Origin: Polyangiaceae bacterium
Lineage (GTDB): Bacteria; Myxococcota_A; Polyangia; Polyangiales; Polyangiaceae
Assembly (NCBI GenBank): GCA_020633235.1
Contig: JACKEA010000003.1
Span: 620,001 to 684,000 of the forward strand
Direction of reading: 5' to 3'
DNA: 64,000 bases
In this document: one piece after another, positions 34,832-42,536 of the stretch
Numbering within the stretch: position 1 is the stretch's first letter
Layout of the letters: the number at the start of each line of letters is the position of its first letter
Made by a program: the position numbers and the translations under genes
Notes under the pieces: model-generated
Database searches by the model: none
The model's input: the letters and a program-made list of their open reading frames with translations, nothing else
What the model was told of the DNA's origin: nothing

Positions 34832-36562
34832 ATGAAGTGGATCATCGACATGCGCACCACGGGGAAGATTTCCATCGCCTTCGGCGGAATCTTCGTCATG
34901 CTCTTGGCCATCGCTTGGGTGGCGCTCTCTGCGGCCGACAAGGCCAACAATAGCCTGGAGCTCACCTTCGAGCGGGACATGAAAGGCACCGCGGACATCT
35001 ACGAGGCCGTGACGTTGCGGCTACGCGCGGCGCGCGCGTTTCGCGACGCGATGGGCGAGAGCCACGACGCCACGCGAGCGCAGTACACGAGGGAGTACGA
35101 GGACAACCTGGCGGCGATTCCCACGGCTCTCGACAAGGTGGAAAAGCGCCTGGTGCACGAGAAGAGCAAGGAGCAGCTTCGGAGCGCCCGCAAGGCCATC
35201 TCCGATTGGGCCGTCGTGGCGCGTGAGGCCATCGAGCTAGGCCGCAAGGATCCAAAGCGTGCCGAGGGGCTGGTGGACAAGTGCAACCAGCTCGCTCCCG
35301 CCATCGACCAGCCGCTGGCGGCCATCATCAAGGACAAGCTCGAGCTGGCGGACGCTTCCCACGAGGCGGCGCAGGCGAGCTACGTCCACAGCCGGAACAT
35401 CGTGTGGGGCACGATCGCCTTCGTGGCGCTGATCGTGGCCGGGGTGTTCTGGTTCTGCCGCTATCTGTTCGTCGCGCGCGTCGACAAGATCCTCGCCGTG
35501 ATCAAGCGCATGAAGCAGGGCGACCTCACCGAGCGCGTCGATTTCGACCACGGGGACGAGCTCGGCCAGATGGCCACGGCCCTGAACGGCTCCCTCGACT
35601 CCCTGCAGTCGACGCTGTTCGACGTCCAAGACGTCTGCAATCAGGTCGCCGCGGCCTCACAGCAGCTCCGCGCCGCCTCGGAGCAGATCTCGAACGGCGC
35701 GCAGGAGCAAGCCTCCAGCCTGGAAGAGACCGCCGCCAGCTTGGAGGAGATCAGCGCCACGGTGAACCAGAACTCCGGCAACGCGCAACGCGCCTCCAAG
35801 CTCGCCGGTGACGCCAGTGACGTCGCCGAGCGCGGCGGGCAGGTGGTGGAGGGCGCCGTCGCCGCCATGGGCGAGATCACCAAGGCGTCCACCAAGATCG
35901 CGGACATCATCACCACCATCGACGAGATCGCGTTCCAGACCAACCTGTTGGCGCTGAACGCGGCCGTGGAAGCGGCCCGAGCCGGCGAGCAGGGCCGCGG
36001 CTTCGGTGTGGTGGCAGCGGAGGTCCGCACCCTCGCGCAACGCACGGCGTCCGCCGCCAAGGAGATCCGCGGTCTCATCGTGGACGCCTCCACCAAGGTG
36101 GAAGCCGGCACCGAGCGCGTGAATCAGTCCGGTTCCACGCTGCAGGAGATCGTGCGCGCCGTGAAGCAGGTCACCGACATGGTGGGCGAGATCGCGGCAG
36201 CCTCCAGCGAGCAGAGCACGGGCATCGCCCAGGTGAACACTGCCGTGGGCCAGGTGGACCAGGTCACCCAATCGAACGCCGCTCAGACCGAAGAGGTCTC
36301 CGCGACGGCGGAATCCTTGGCGGAGAAGGCCGCCCACCTGGATCGGCTGGTGGCAGCCTTCGAGCTCGGCAAACGGCGACAGCGCGCCGCGGCGCAGCGA
36401 GCGCCCGCACCCAAGCGCCATCGCCCGCCCCCGCTGCCGAAGAAGGCGAAGAAGAACGCCGACGTGATGGTGGGCGACGCCCCCATGTTCTCCATCCCGC
36501 CCGGGCCCCCGAACGGCAAGAGCAACGGCTTCCAATCGAGCGACGGCTACTTGGAGTTCTGA
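34832..36562 (+). CDS. Methyl-accepting chemotaxis protein of the che operon
   Basis: The protein has 576 residues, with the same design as the receptor at 620-2308: membrane helix, periplasmic four-helix-bundle region, second helix, HAMP and signalling domain with EIAFQTNLLALNAAVEAARA at the tip. The Pro/Lys-rich C-terminal tail shares PPPLP, a later DVM and an FSI-PP pattern with that receptor and ends in GYLEF. The ATG at 34832 has GGAG upstream and follows the CheX-like gene by 67 bp. Confidence 0.95.
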   Translation: MKWIIDMRTTGKISIAFGGIFVMLLAIAWVALSAADKANNSLELTFERDMKGTADIYEAVTLRLRAARAFRDAMGESHDATRAQYTREYEDNLAAIPTALDKVEKRLVHEKSKEQLRSARKAISDWAVVAREAIELGRKDPKRAEGLVDKCNQLAPAIDQPLAAIIKDKLELADASHEAAQASYVHSRNIVWGTIAFVALIVAGVFWFCRYLFVARVDKILAVIKRMKQGDLTERVDFDHGDELGQMATALNGSLDSLQSTLFDVQDVCNQVAAASQQLRAASEQISNGAQEQASSLEETAASLEEISATVNQNSGNAQRASKLAGDASDVAERGGQVVEGAVAAMGEITKASTKIADIITTIDEIAFQTNLLALNAAVEAARAGEQGRGFGVVAAEVRTLAQRTASAAKEIRGLIVDASTKVEAGTERVNQSGSTLQEIVRAVKQVTDMVGEIAAASSEQSTGIAQVNTAVGQVDQVTQSNAAQTEEVSATAESLAEKAAHLDRLVAAFELGKRRQRAAAQRAPAPKRHRPPPLPKKAKKNADVMVGDAPMFSIPPGPPNGKSNGFQSSDGYLEF

Positions 36563-36570
36563 CTCCAGAG

Positions 36571-36599
36571 AGGGTGGCGCGGCCCCGCCGCGCCGCCCT
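36571..36599. terminator. Hairpin between convergent MCP and small secreted-protein genes
   Basis: The arms AGGGTGGCGCGGC and GCCGCGCCGCCCT pair with one G-T wobble around a three-base loop, a 13-bp GC-rich stem. No T-run follows on either side, so it is a likely but not classic terminator for the two converging genes. Confidence 0.5.
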
Positions 36600-36859
36600 C
36601 ACTCCTGATAGCAGCGACGCACCGTGCAACTGCGCGAACCGGCGCGACTGGAGCAGGCGTTCTTCGCCTGCTCTGCTGCTTCGGTTCGGCTCGGCGCGGT
36701 CTTCCACGCGGTGCCCACGTAGTGGCCGCGGAACTTGGCGGACGCGATGCAGGACCACTCCGACGCTTTGGGGGCAGCCACCGCCGGCGCGGCGAGCCCT
36801 CCCAGGCAAACACCAGCAATAGCGAGCGGAGCGATGGATGAGCGTTTGCGCTGCTTCAT
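36599..36859 (-). CDS. Small secreted cysteine-containing protein
   Basis: The protein has 86 residues. A signal peptide with AVAAPKA is followed by a mature part of about 55 residues with four cysteines (SCIAS, NACSS, SCTVRRC) and a WKTAPSRTEAAEQAKNAC stretch reminiscent of small DUF4189-like domains. The function is unknown. It follows the porin gene on the same strand by 10 bp. Confidence 0.65.
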   Translation of the reverse strand: MKQRKRSSIAPLAIAGVCLGGLAAPAVAAPKASEWSCIASAKFRGHYVGTAWKTAPSRTEAAEQAKNACSSRAGSRSCTVRRCYQE

Positions 36860-36869
36860 GAGGGGGCTC

Positions 36870-38057
36870 CTAGAGTGTAATCACCGCGCGCAGGCCGGTC
36901 ACCAGCGCTGATGGTATCTGCCGCTGCCCGCCGGGGTTGTCGATGTACTGCAGCGACGGCTTCACGCTGAAGAAGCCCGTCACCAACGCTTCGTAGTCGA
37001 GCTCGACGACCGTCTCGGCGTCCCGAACCTCCGGGGACACCTGGACCCGCGCGACCCCCAGGGACAGCACGTCGTCCCCGCGACTCGGCAAGAGCCCCGT
37101 GACGGCGATGCCCGCGCCCGAATAGAGCCACGTCTCATTTTGGTCCTGGGGCGCAACGCCCAGCTGCAAGAACACGCCCACGGAATCCCAGACCTCATGG
37201 TCCAAGATGGCGTAACCGCCATAGCTCTCGCCATGGCGGAATCCGCCGAGCCGCAGCGTTCCCGGGAGCCCCGCGAAGATGGGTTCGGAGTGCAGCTGGA
37301 GCTCGCCCACGTAGAGGCGCTCGGTGTCGGCACTGAACACTCGCGTGCCGCCCAGCGGCTTCTTCCCGTCCGGTTCACCATCGAACACGCCCACCTGCAG
37401 CGTGAGCGGCTCGACGGGGGTCGCGAAGGCGGCCGCTCCCAGGGCCCAGTCCGGGTAGGTCGACAGCTCCAGCGTGGGAAACACGCCGAAGGAGGCGTTG
37501 AGCAGGGTTCCGGCGTAGTCGCTGGCGGCAAAGTCGACGTTCGCCTCCTGTCGCCCCACCTTCAACGCCAGCACTCCGAGCTCTTGCCGATACCAGTACT
37601 CCGCCAAGGTGACGTAGCGGTCGGCTTCCAGATTGCTCACGGGTTGGAGGCCCCCCAGGTGCTCTTCCGTAACGCCTTCGCCGTGCAGCTCTTTGAAGCG
37701 CAGCTCGAGCGTCCCGCCCTGCCACGCGCCCAACGCGCCAGTGTCGACGTCCACAGAAGCATCGCTGCTCCCCAGGTAGGAGTACGGTCGATCCGTGTCC
37801 GGCCCGCCAGCGACCCGGGCGAAGGCGTCCGCCGTGTAGCTGCCCTGAATGTCGACCCCATGCTCCTCCAGCCACGAGCGCGCCCCACCCCAGGTGGCGG
37901 TGAGGTAGGAGCCCTCCAGATAGCCGTCCTCCCGCTTTGGGGGCATGGACTGCCTGAGCGGCGGAATCGACTGCGCCCGGGCCATGCGGGGCGCGGCCAG
38001 GCCCACCAAGGGCATCAAGGTCGAAAGCAGCAGGCGATTGTGGAGATAGTGCTGCAC
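36870..38057 (-). CDS. Carbohydrate-selective porin, OprB family
   Basis: The protein has 395 residues. The signal sequence ends in RMARAQS. The mature start has YLTATWGGARSWLEEHGVDI, the characteristic OprB opening, followed by repeated amphipathic strands and C-terminal strands with VKPSLQYIDNPGG, typical of this 16-stranded barrel. It should form an outer-membrane channel for sugars. The start is a GTG at 38057 behind GGGGTGGA. Confidence 0.85.
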   Translation of the reverse strand: MQHYLHNRLLLSTLMPLVGLAAPRMARAQSIPPLRQSMPPKREDGYLEGSYLTATWGGARSWLEEHGVDIQGSYTADAFARVAGGPDTDRPYSYLGSSDASVDVDTGALGAWQGGTLELRFKELHGEGVTEEHLGGLQPVSNLEADRYVTLAEYWYRQELGVLALKVGRQEANVDFAASDYAGTLLNASFGVFPTLELSTYPDWALGAAAFATPVEPLTLQVGVFDGEPDGKKPLGGTRVFSADTERLYVGELQLHSEPIFAGLPGTLRLGGFRHGESYGGYAILDHEVWDSVGVFLQLGVAPQDQNETWLYSGAGIAVTGLLPSRGDDVLSLGVARVQVSPEVRDAETVVELDYEALVTGFFSVKPSLQYIDNPGGQRQIPSALVTGLRAVITL

Positions 38058-38104
38058 TCCACCCCAAAGAGCGGCGCAGCCCGGAGCAACTTGAGGAAAA
38101 AGAG

Positions 38105-38317
38105 TCAGCTCTTGGGCGGCGGCGGCGGCTTCAAGCAGGCCTCCACGCACGATTGAGCCGCGTCGTCACAGCGCCCGGCACATTCCAAATCCCCATCGCA
38201 GGCCAGCACGCAGTCGGTCTGCTGGCGCTGGCAACGGGTGTTGCAGCGCTGGACGCCGCTTTCCGCATGCCCTCCCAGGAAAGCCAGGACCAGCCCTATG
38301 CCGATGGCACGCATCAT
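38105..38317 (-). CDS. Small secreted protein with four CX3C motifs
   Basis: The protein has 70 residues. A short signal sequence is followed by CNTRC, CVLAC, CAGRC and CVEAC, four evenly placed CX3C pairs, and a PPPPPK tail. The pattern suggests two helical hairpins held by disulphides. It lies upstream of the porin gene on the same strand with 47 bp between. I know no family match. Confidence 0.6.
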   Translation of the reverse strand: MMRAIGIGLVLAFLGGHAESGVQRCNTRCQRQQTDCVLACDGDLECAGRCDDAAQSCVEACLKPPPPPKS

Positions 38318-38383
38318 CTCCTAGGACGGCCGCGGGCGCCCATCCTTGAACGAAACAGCCGCCTCCTGCTACCAACCTTTCCG

Positions 38384-38704
38384 ATGGTGAACTGGCGCCG
38401 TTGGTTCCGTCCGGCCCCCGCTCTCCCCTTCGCCCTCCGGGTCTCCGACGCCCACGGGCGTCCGGTGAAGCGGGTCGATCTCGAGGGCCAGTGGCTGCCG
38501 TCAGGGCGGCCTTTCCGGGCAACGCCCATCGTCGCCGACGGCCTGTGCGTGATCCCCTGGTCCGGCGACGATCGAGTCCTCCAAGTCCAGGTGCGCTCCG
38601 GCGCGGGCTCCGGGGAGCTGACGGTCGAGCGCGATCGCGAGGAGCCTCACCGCGCCCTCGGCGTCCGCCTGCGGGAAGAAGCCGCCGTCAGCCTTTCGAG
38701 CTGA
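38384..38704 (+). CDS. Hypothetical protein, small beta-rich
   Basis: The protein has 106 residues and no signal peptide or membrane helix. It contains a beta-rich region (ALRVSDAHGRPVKRVDLEG) reminiscent of small Ig-like or carboxypeptidase-regulatory folds. The ATG at 38384 lies 66 bp from the divergent CX3C gene. Its 3' end overlaps the convergent SUMF1-fold gene by 17 bp. It is probably real because codon use is ordinary, but no family is recognised. Confidence 0.55.
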   Translation: MVNWRRWFRPAPALPFALRVSDAHGRPVKRVDLEGQWLPSGRPFRATPIVADGLCVIPWSGDDRVLQVQVRSGAGSGELTVERDREEPHRALGVRLREEAAVSLSS

Positions 38705-39569
38705 GCGCCTTCGCCTCCGCCACGCTCGCGGCGCAGCGGAAGCCGTAGTGGTGGTACGGCTTGTTGTGCGGGTGGTGCGCCCGGCGATACGTGGTGGTCG
38801 CGTACTGGGCCTCCCAGTACCAAGAGCCCCCGCGCACCACGCGCTCGAAGTGACCCGGGCACTTCTCCGCGCCATCGCAGGGCCCGCGGGGATTGTCCTT
38901 CGTGCACGCCTCGCCGCAGCGCGCGTAGCTGTTGGAGTACCAGTCGTAGACCCACTCCCAGGCGTTGCCGCTCATGTCGAACAGGCCAAACTGATTCGCA
39001 GCGCGGGTACCCACCACGAAGGTGCGGCCCTTGTCTCGGCCCATCCCCTTCTTCTTCACGCCGCAGCTGCGGCCGCGCTTGTCCTTGATCACGGCGCGCT
39101 CGCAGGTCGCCTTCTCGTCACCCCAGGGGTAGGCCCGGCCGTCCGTGCCCCGCGCGGCCTTCTCCCACTCCGCCTCGGTGGGCAAGTGTTTGCCGCGCGC
39201 CTCGCAAAAGGCCACGGCATCGAACCAACTCACGCCGACCTTTGGCTGCCGCGGACGACTGAAGTCCTCGTACACCGTACGCGCGGGCTTGCACTTCTTC
39301 TCCGCGACGCAGGCGTCGAAGGCCTCCACCGTGACCTCCGTCACGTCCATGTAGAAGGTGTCGAGCCACACGCTGGCCTGCGGCCGCGTGGCCTTGAAGC
39401 CCTTGTCCGTGCCCCGCAAGAACGAGCCTCCGGGGATGCAGGCCATGCCTTTCGGCGCCTGAGAGCAGGGATCCACATGCCGCGCCTTTGCCTCGGGACC
39501 TTCGGCCAACGCCGTCGCCCCGAGGACGAACAGCGCCAGGGCGCCCAGCCCGCTCCATGTCATCCGCAT
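38688..39569 (-). CDS. Secreted SUMF1/FGE-fold protein
   Basis: The protein has 293 residues. A signal peptide (ALAEG cleavage region) precedes a formylglycine-generating-enzyme-like domain with GSFLRGTD, FYMDVTEVTVEAF, LPTEAEWEKAARG, WGDE, FDMSGNAWEW, RVVRGGSW and YGFRC. The two active-site cysteines of true FGE are not in the expected place (RRAHHPHNKPYHHYGFRC), so a binding or scaffolding role is more likely than sulphatase activation. Several extra cysteines suggest disulphides. Confidence 0.87.
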   Translation of the reverse strand: MRMTWSGLGALALFVLGATALAEGPEAKARHVDPCSQAPKGMACIPGGSFLRGTDKGFKATRPQASVWLDTFYMDVTEVTVEAFDACVAEKKCKPARTVYEDFSRPRQPKVGVSWFDAVAFCEARGKHLPTEAEWEKAARGTDGRAYPWGDEKATCERAVIKDKRGRSCGVKKKGMGRDKGRTFVVGTRAANQFGLFDMSGNAWEWVYDWYSNSYARCGEACTKDNPRGPCDGAEKCPGHFERVVRGGSWYWEAQYATTTYRRAHHPHNKPYHHYGFRCAASVAEAKALSSKG

Positions 39570-39628
39570 GCCGCCGAGAGCTTACCGTGCATGCCGAGAT
39601 TGGGCGCTTTTTTGCCCGAATTCGCCGA

Positions 39629-39891
39629 GTGTCGGACGATCCCTGGGTGCGAAAGCTCGTGATCGTCTCAGGGCTCCTGTGGGCCTGCTCGTCGGCGCCA
39701 CCCGCGCCGCCGGCTGCCGCTCCTTCCTCGCCCCCACCCAGAGCCGCCGCCCCCACGGCCCCGCCCCCCGCGCCCCCGACTGCCGACGTTCCCCCGCCGA
39801 GCCCAGCGATCCGCTCGCGCCCCTCCCCGCCGACGCCGCGGCCCGCTTGGGCGCGTTGCGGGCCGATCCCCCACCGCGCGCCATCACGCGC
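39629..39891 (+). other. Out-of-frame lipoprotein signal and linker preceding 39892-40746
   Basis: In the frame of GTG 39629 or GTG 39647 the sequence encodes KLVIVSGLLWACSS, a lipoprotein signal, followed by a Pro/Ala-rich linker. That frame ends soon after. The frame of the next gene becomes sensible (PSDPLAPLPADAAARLGALR) just after a run of five C at 39791-39795. One missing C there would join both parts into one lipoprotein gene. It could be a real mutation or a sequencing error. Confidence 0.5.
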
Positions 39892-40746
39892 ATGAAGCAC
39901 TACTTCGTCTCCAACGAAAACCAGCACTGGCTCTGGCGAGACGTGCTGCGCAACCGCGGCGGCATGCTCGTGGGCGTCGGCACGGATCAGCTCTATCTGT
40001 ACGCCGGCTGGTCGAAGGCCACGCTCCTCGTCCCCCTCGACTTCGACCAATGGATCGTCGATCTCCACTGGGTCTACGGTCTGCTGTTCGAGCACGCCGA
40101 CACCCCCGCAGAGCTCGTGGATCTGTGGACCTTCCGCCGCCAGGGGGAAGTGAAGAAGCTCATCGAGGAGCGCTGGAGCGACCCCAAAGAGCAGCGGAAG
40201 AAGCTTCGTTCGTTCTCCGAGGCCCGCGCCGACGTCAAGCAACGCCTCGAGCGTCTGAGAAAGCGTCACGGCAAGCGAGACGTCGACAGCTTCATGTCGA
40301 GCCAGGAGCAGTTCGACTGGATCAAGCGCTTGTGGGCCGCGGGCCGTGTCCACCCGGTGCGCGGGGACCTCACCCAGAGTGTTGCGCTGGCGGACGTCGC
40401 AGCCTTCTCCCGAGACACGAAGATCCCGCTCCGTACCCTGTATCTGTCAAACGCCGAGGACTACTTCGAGTTCGACACCGGACACTACAAGGACAACGTC
40501 CTCGGGCTGCCCTTCGACGACCGCTCCATCGTGCTCCGCACCAAGCCCTACAATGGCGACTACTACGAGTTCCTGTACCAGTCCGGCACCGGCTTCCAGG
40601 ATTGGCTGCGCGCGGATCGCGTGAAGACGATGTGCGAGCTCGCCCGTTTTTCCCACCGCGCTAGCAACGACAAGGACGAGAAAGATCTGTACGAGGTCTC
40701 GCCCGTCAGCGTGACCGAACGCGAGCGCAACCACCGCTGCGACTGA
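39892..40746 (+). CDS. Hypothetical lipoprotein body, LIC10091-like, 5' end probably frameshifted
   Basis: This is a 284-residue folded domain starting MKHYFVSNENQHWLWRDVL, with GGMLVGVGTDQLYLYAG and VPLDFDQWIVDLHWVYGLLF. The pattern HYFVSNE...GVGTDQ resembles the LIC10091-like family of unknown function. Charged helices rich in Glu, Lys and Arg lie in the middle, and YFEFDTGHYKDNVLGLPF is near the end. The same frame is open upstream to at least 39568. If the C-run frameshift is an error, the full gene is a lipoprotein starting near 39629-39647. Confidence 0.7.
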   Translation: MKHYFVSNENQHWLWRDVLRNRGGMLVGVGTDQLYLYAGWSKATLLVPLDFDQWIVDLHWVYGLLFEHADTPAELVDLWTFRRQGEVKKLIEERWSDPKEQRKKLRSFSEARADVKQRLERLRKRHGKRDVDSFMSSQEQFDWIKRLWAAGRVHPVRGDLTQSVALADVAAFSRDTKIPLRTLYLSNAEDYFEFDTGHYKDNVLGLPFDDRSIVLRTKPYNGDYYEFLYQSGTGFQDWLRADRVKTMCELARFSHRASNDKDEKDLYEVSPVSVTERERNHRCD

Positions 40747-40753
40747 CCGGCGC

Positions 40754-41512
40754 TCAGCCCCGCGATTCGTACACCCGCATGCTCGGCAGCTCCACCGCCG
40801 TCAAGAACCCACCGCGCCCGCAGCCCGTGTCGATGCCCACCACGTTCTCGTAGGCCCAAAGATCCTTCGGATCGTCCGGTGTGAAATTGGAGAGCTCCGG
40901 CGGCAACAGATCCGTGCGCGTGTGACCGAACACCACGCGCTTGCCACGATAGTTACGAAAGAAGTCCTCGTCCCGGAGCCACAAGACCTGCACCGGCGGG
41001 TTCGGAAGCTCGCTCGGATGCAAGAAGCGTCCGTCCGAACCTTTGGGCAGGCCTGCGTGTACGTAGATGGCGTGCTGATCCTCGTACCAGTAGGGCAGCT
41101 GCTCCATCCAGCGCACGATGCGCGTCGGGAAGAATCGCCCGCTCTCGAACGCGGCACGCTCTGCGTCGATGGGCTCCTGGAGCTGCTCGGGCACCGGGGC
41201 ATTGATGAACGAGCGATACGCCGCCAGGCAGCCGTGGATCGGAGGCCGCACGAACTCCGGCCAGCCCTTTCGTCGCACGTAGAGCCAGGCGTCCTCGTGG
41301 TTGCCACGAAGTGCCACCACCTTCGCCGAGATCATCTTGGGTAGGTAGCGGACGTACTCCACCACCTGTTTGCTGTGGGGACCGCGGTCGATGTAGTCGC
41401 CCAGAAATACGATGGTGTCGTCGCGATCCAGCTTGGGCAGCTTGGACATCACCGTGCGGAGCTGCATCAGCTCGCCGTGAATGTCTCCAATCGCAATCGT
41501 CCGTCCCGCCAC
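40754..41512 (-). CDS. Metallophosphatase, PPP family (bacterial Ser/Thr or ApaH-like)
   Basis: The protein has 252 residues, with all metal-binding motifs: GDIHG (near residue 8), GDYIDRG, GNHED, and a later FGHTRTD. This is the calcineurin-like PPP family that includes bacterial PrpA/PrpB protein phosphatases and ApaH diadenosine tetraphosphatase; the sequence does not decide between them. It is cytoplasmic and converges with the preceding gene. Confidence 0.9.
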   Translation of the reverse strand: MAGRTIAIGDIHGELMQLRTVMSKLPKLDRDDTIVFLGDYIDRGPHSKQVVEYVRYLPKMISAKVVALRGNHEDAWLYVRRKGWPEFVRPPIHGCLAAYRSFINAPVPEQLQEPIDAERAAFESGRFFPTRIVRWMEQLPYWYEDQHAIYVHAGLPKGSDGRFLHPSELPNPPVQVLWLRDEDFFRNYRGKRVVFGHTRTDLLPPELSNFTPDDPKDLWAYENVVGIDTGCGRGGFLTAVELPSMRVYESRG

Positions 41513-41533
41513 GAATGGGCGAGACTACCACGG

Positions 41534-42388
41534 CTAGCCGACGATCTCGCCCAGCAGCTTTCCGGTGTCCTTCACCATGCTCACGCTCTCGTCCAGACCT
41601 TTGACGATGAGCTTGAGGTGCAGCAGGAGCTTCGGGTTCAAGATCTGCGTCGGCGCGCTGGCCACCAGCGCCACGCCGGTCTGCACCGTCTCCGCCGTCT
41701 TGGCCGCGAGCTGCACGCCGAGCTCCGCCGTCGAGAGCCACAAGGTCTTGAGCTTCTCCACGCCCTCGGCTGCCTGATCTCCCGTCGTGGACTCGATCTC
41801 CGACAGCGCGGAGGCAACCTCGCTCTTCTTGATCTTGCGATCGCCGTTCTCCACGTCGGAGGGCGCGTCCTGTCCCTTCACCTTGCTCTGGGCCAAGAAC
41901 ACGTGACGCCCGGTCTCCATCAGCTGGTACGCCGTCGCGTACATTTCCGCCGAGGCCCGGAAGAAGTTGTCGTACTCGGGCATGCCGATCTGCACGTACT
42001 TGAAGTCGTAAGCGGCGTCGGGGTTCATGCGCGCGACCTTCAAGTAATCGTAACGCACGTCGCCCTCGTACGGCTTGAGCGACGACGCCAGTTGGCCCAG
42101 CTGCACCTGCCCCTGCGGCGGGACGTCCACCAGCTTCTTCGCTAGCTCCGCCGTGGTGGCGCCCACCTGCTTGGCGAAATCGCTGAAGTCCGTCGCCACT
42201 TCGCCCATCGCCGCCTCGAACTCGTCCCAGTTCTTGGCTTCACGGACCCGCGTGGTCGTCTTGCCATTCACGGTCTTGGTGGTGACCACCGTCGCCTTCA
42301 AACCGATGGCCTCGCAGGCCGAGGTCAGCAGGGACAGCGCCCCGAGCCCGAGCACGTTGCGGCGTGACAGCATGTCGCGTGCGTACAT
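41534..42388 (-). CDS. Hypothetical lipoprotein with Tat-like signal
   Basis: The protein has 284 residues. The N-terminus reads SRRNVLGLGALSLLTSAC, a twin-arginine-like signal ending at a lipobox. The mature part is helical, with no recognised domain, and has regularly spaced acidic and Lys residues. A good AGGAG site precedes the ATG at 42388. It may form an operon with the downstream phosphatase gene, which starts 21 bp after its stop. Confidence 0.75.
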   Translation of the reverse strand: MYARDMLSRRNVLGLGALSLLTSACEAIGLKATVVTTKTVNGKTTTRVREAKNWDEFEAAMGEVATDFSDFAKQVGATTAELAKKLVDVPPQGQVQLGQLASSLKPYEGDVRYDYLKVARMNPDAAYDFKYVQIGMPEYDNFFRASAEMYATAYQLMETGRHVFLAQSKVKGQDAPSDVENGDRKIKKSEVASALSEIESTTGDQAAEGVEKLKTLWLSTAELGVQLAAKTAETVQTGVALVASAPTQILNPKLLLHLKLIVKGLDESVSMVKDTGKLLGEIVG

Positions 42389-42536
42389 CAGAATCTCCTG
42401 GTCTCAAATGATGACTGTTGGCTTGTTGGTCCGGCGCGCTGGCCTCTGGGACGTCCACGCTGTTCGCCATTGAAGCCCGCGACGCCGGTCACGGAGGTTC
42501 CGCGCCGAACCGACACTATTGGGCTATGCTCTCGGC

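Noticed and set aside
38688..39569. True formylglycine-generating enzyme
   Set aside because: The pair of active-site cysteines is not present at the expected position; only the fold is supported.
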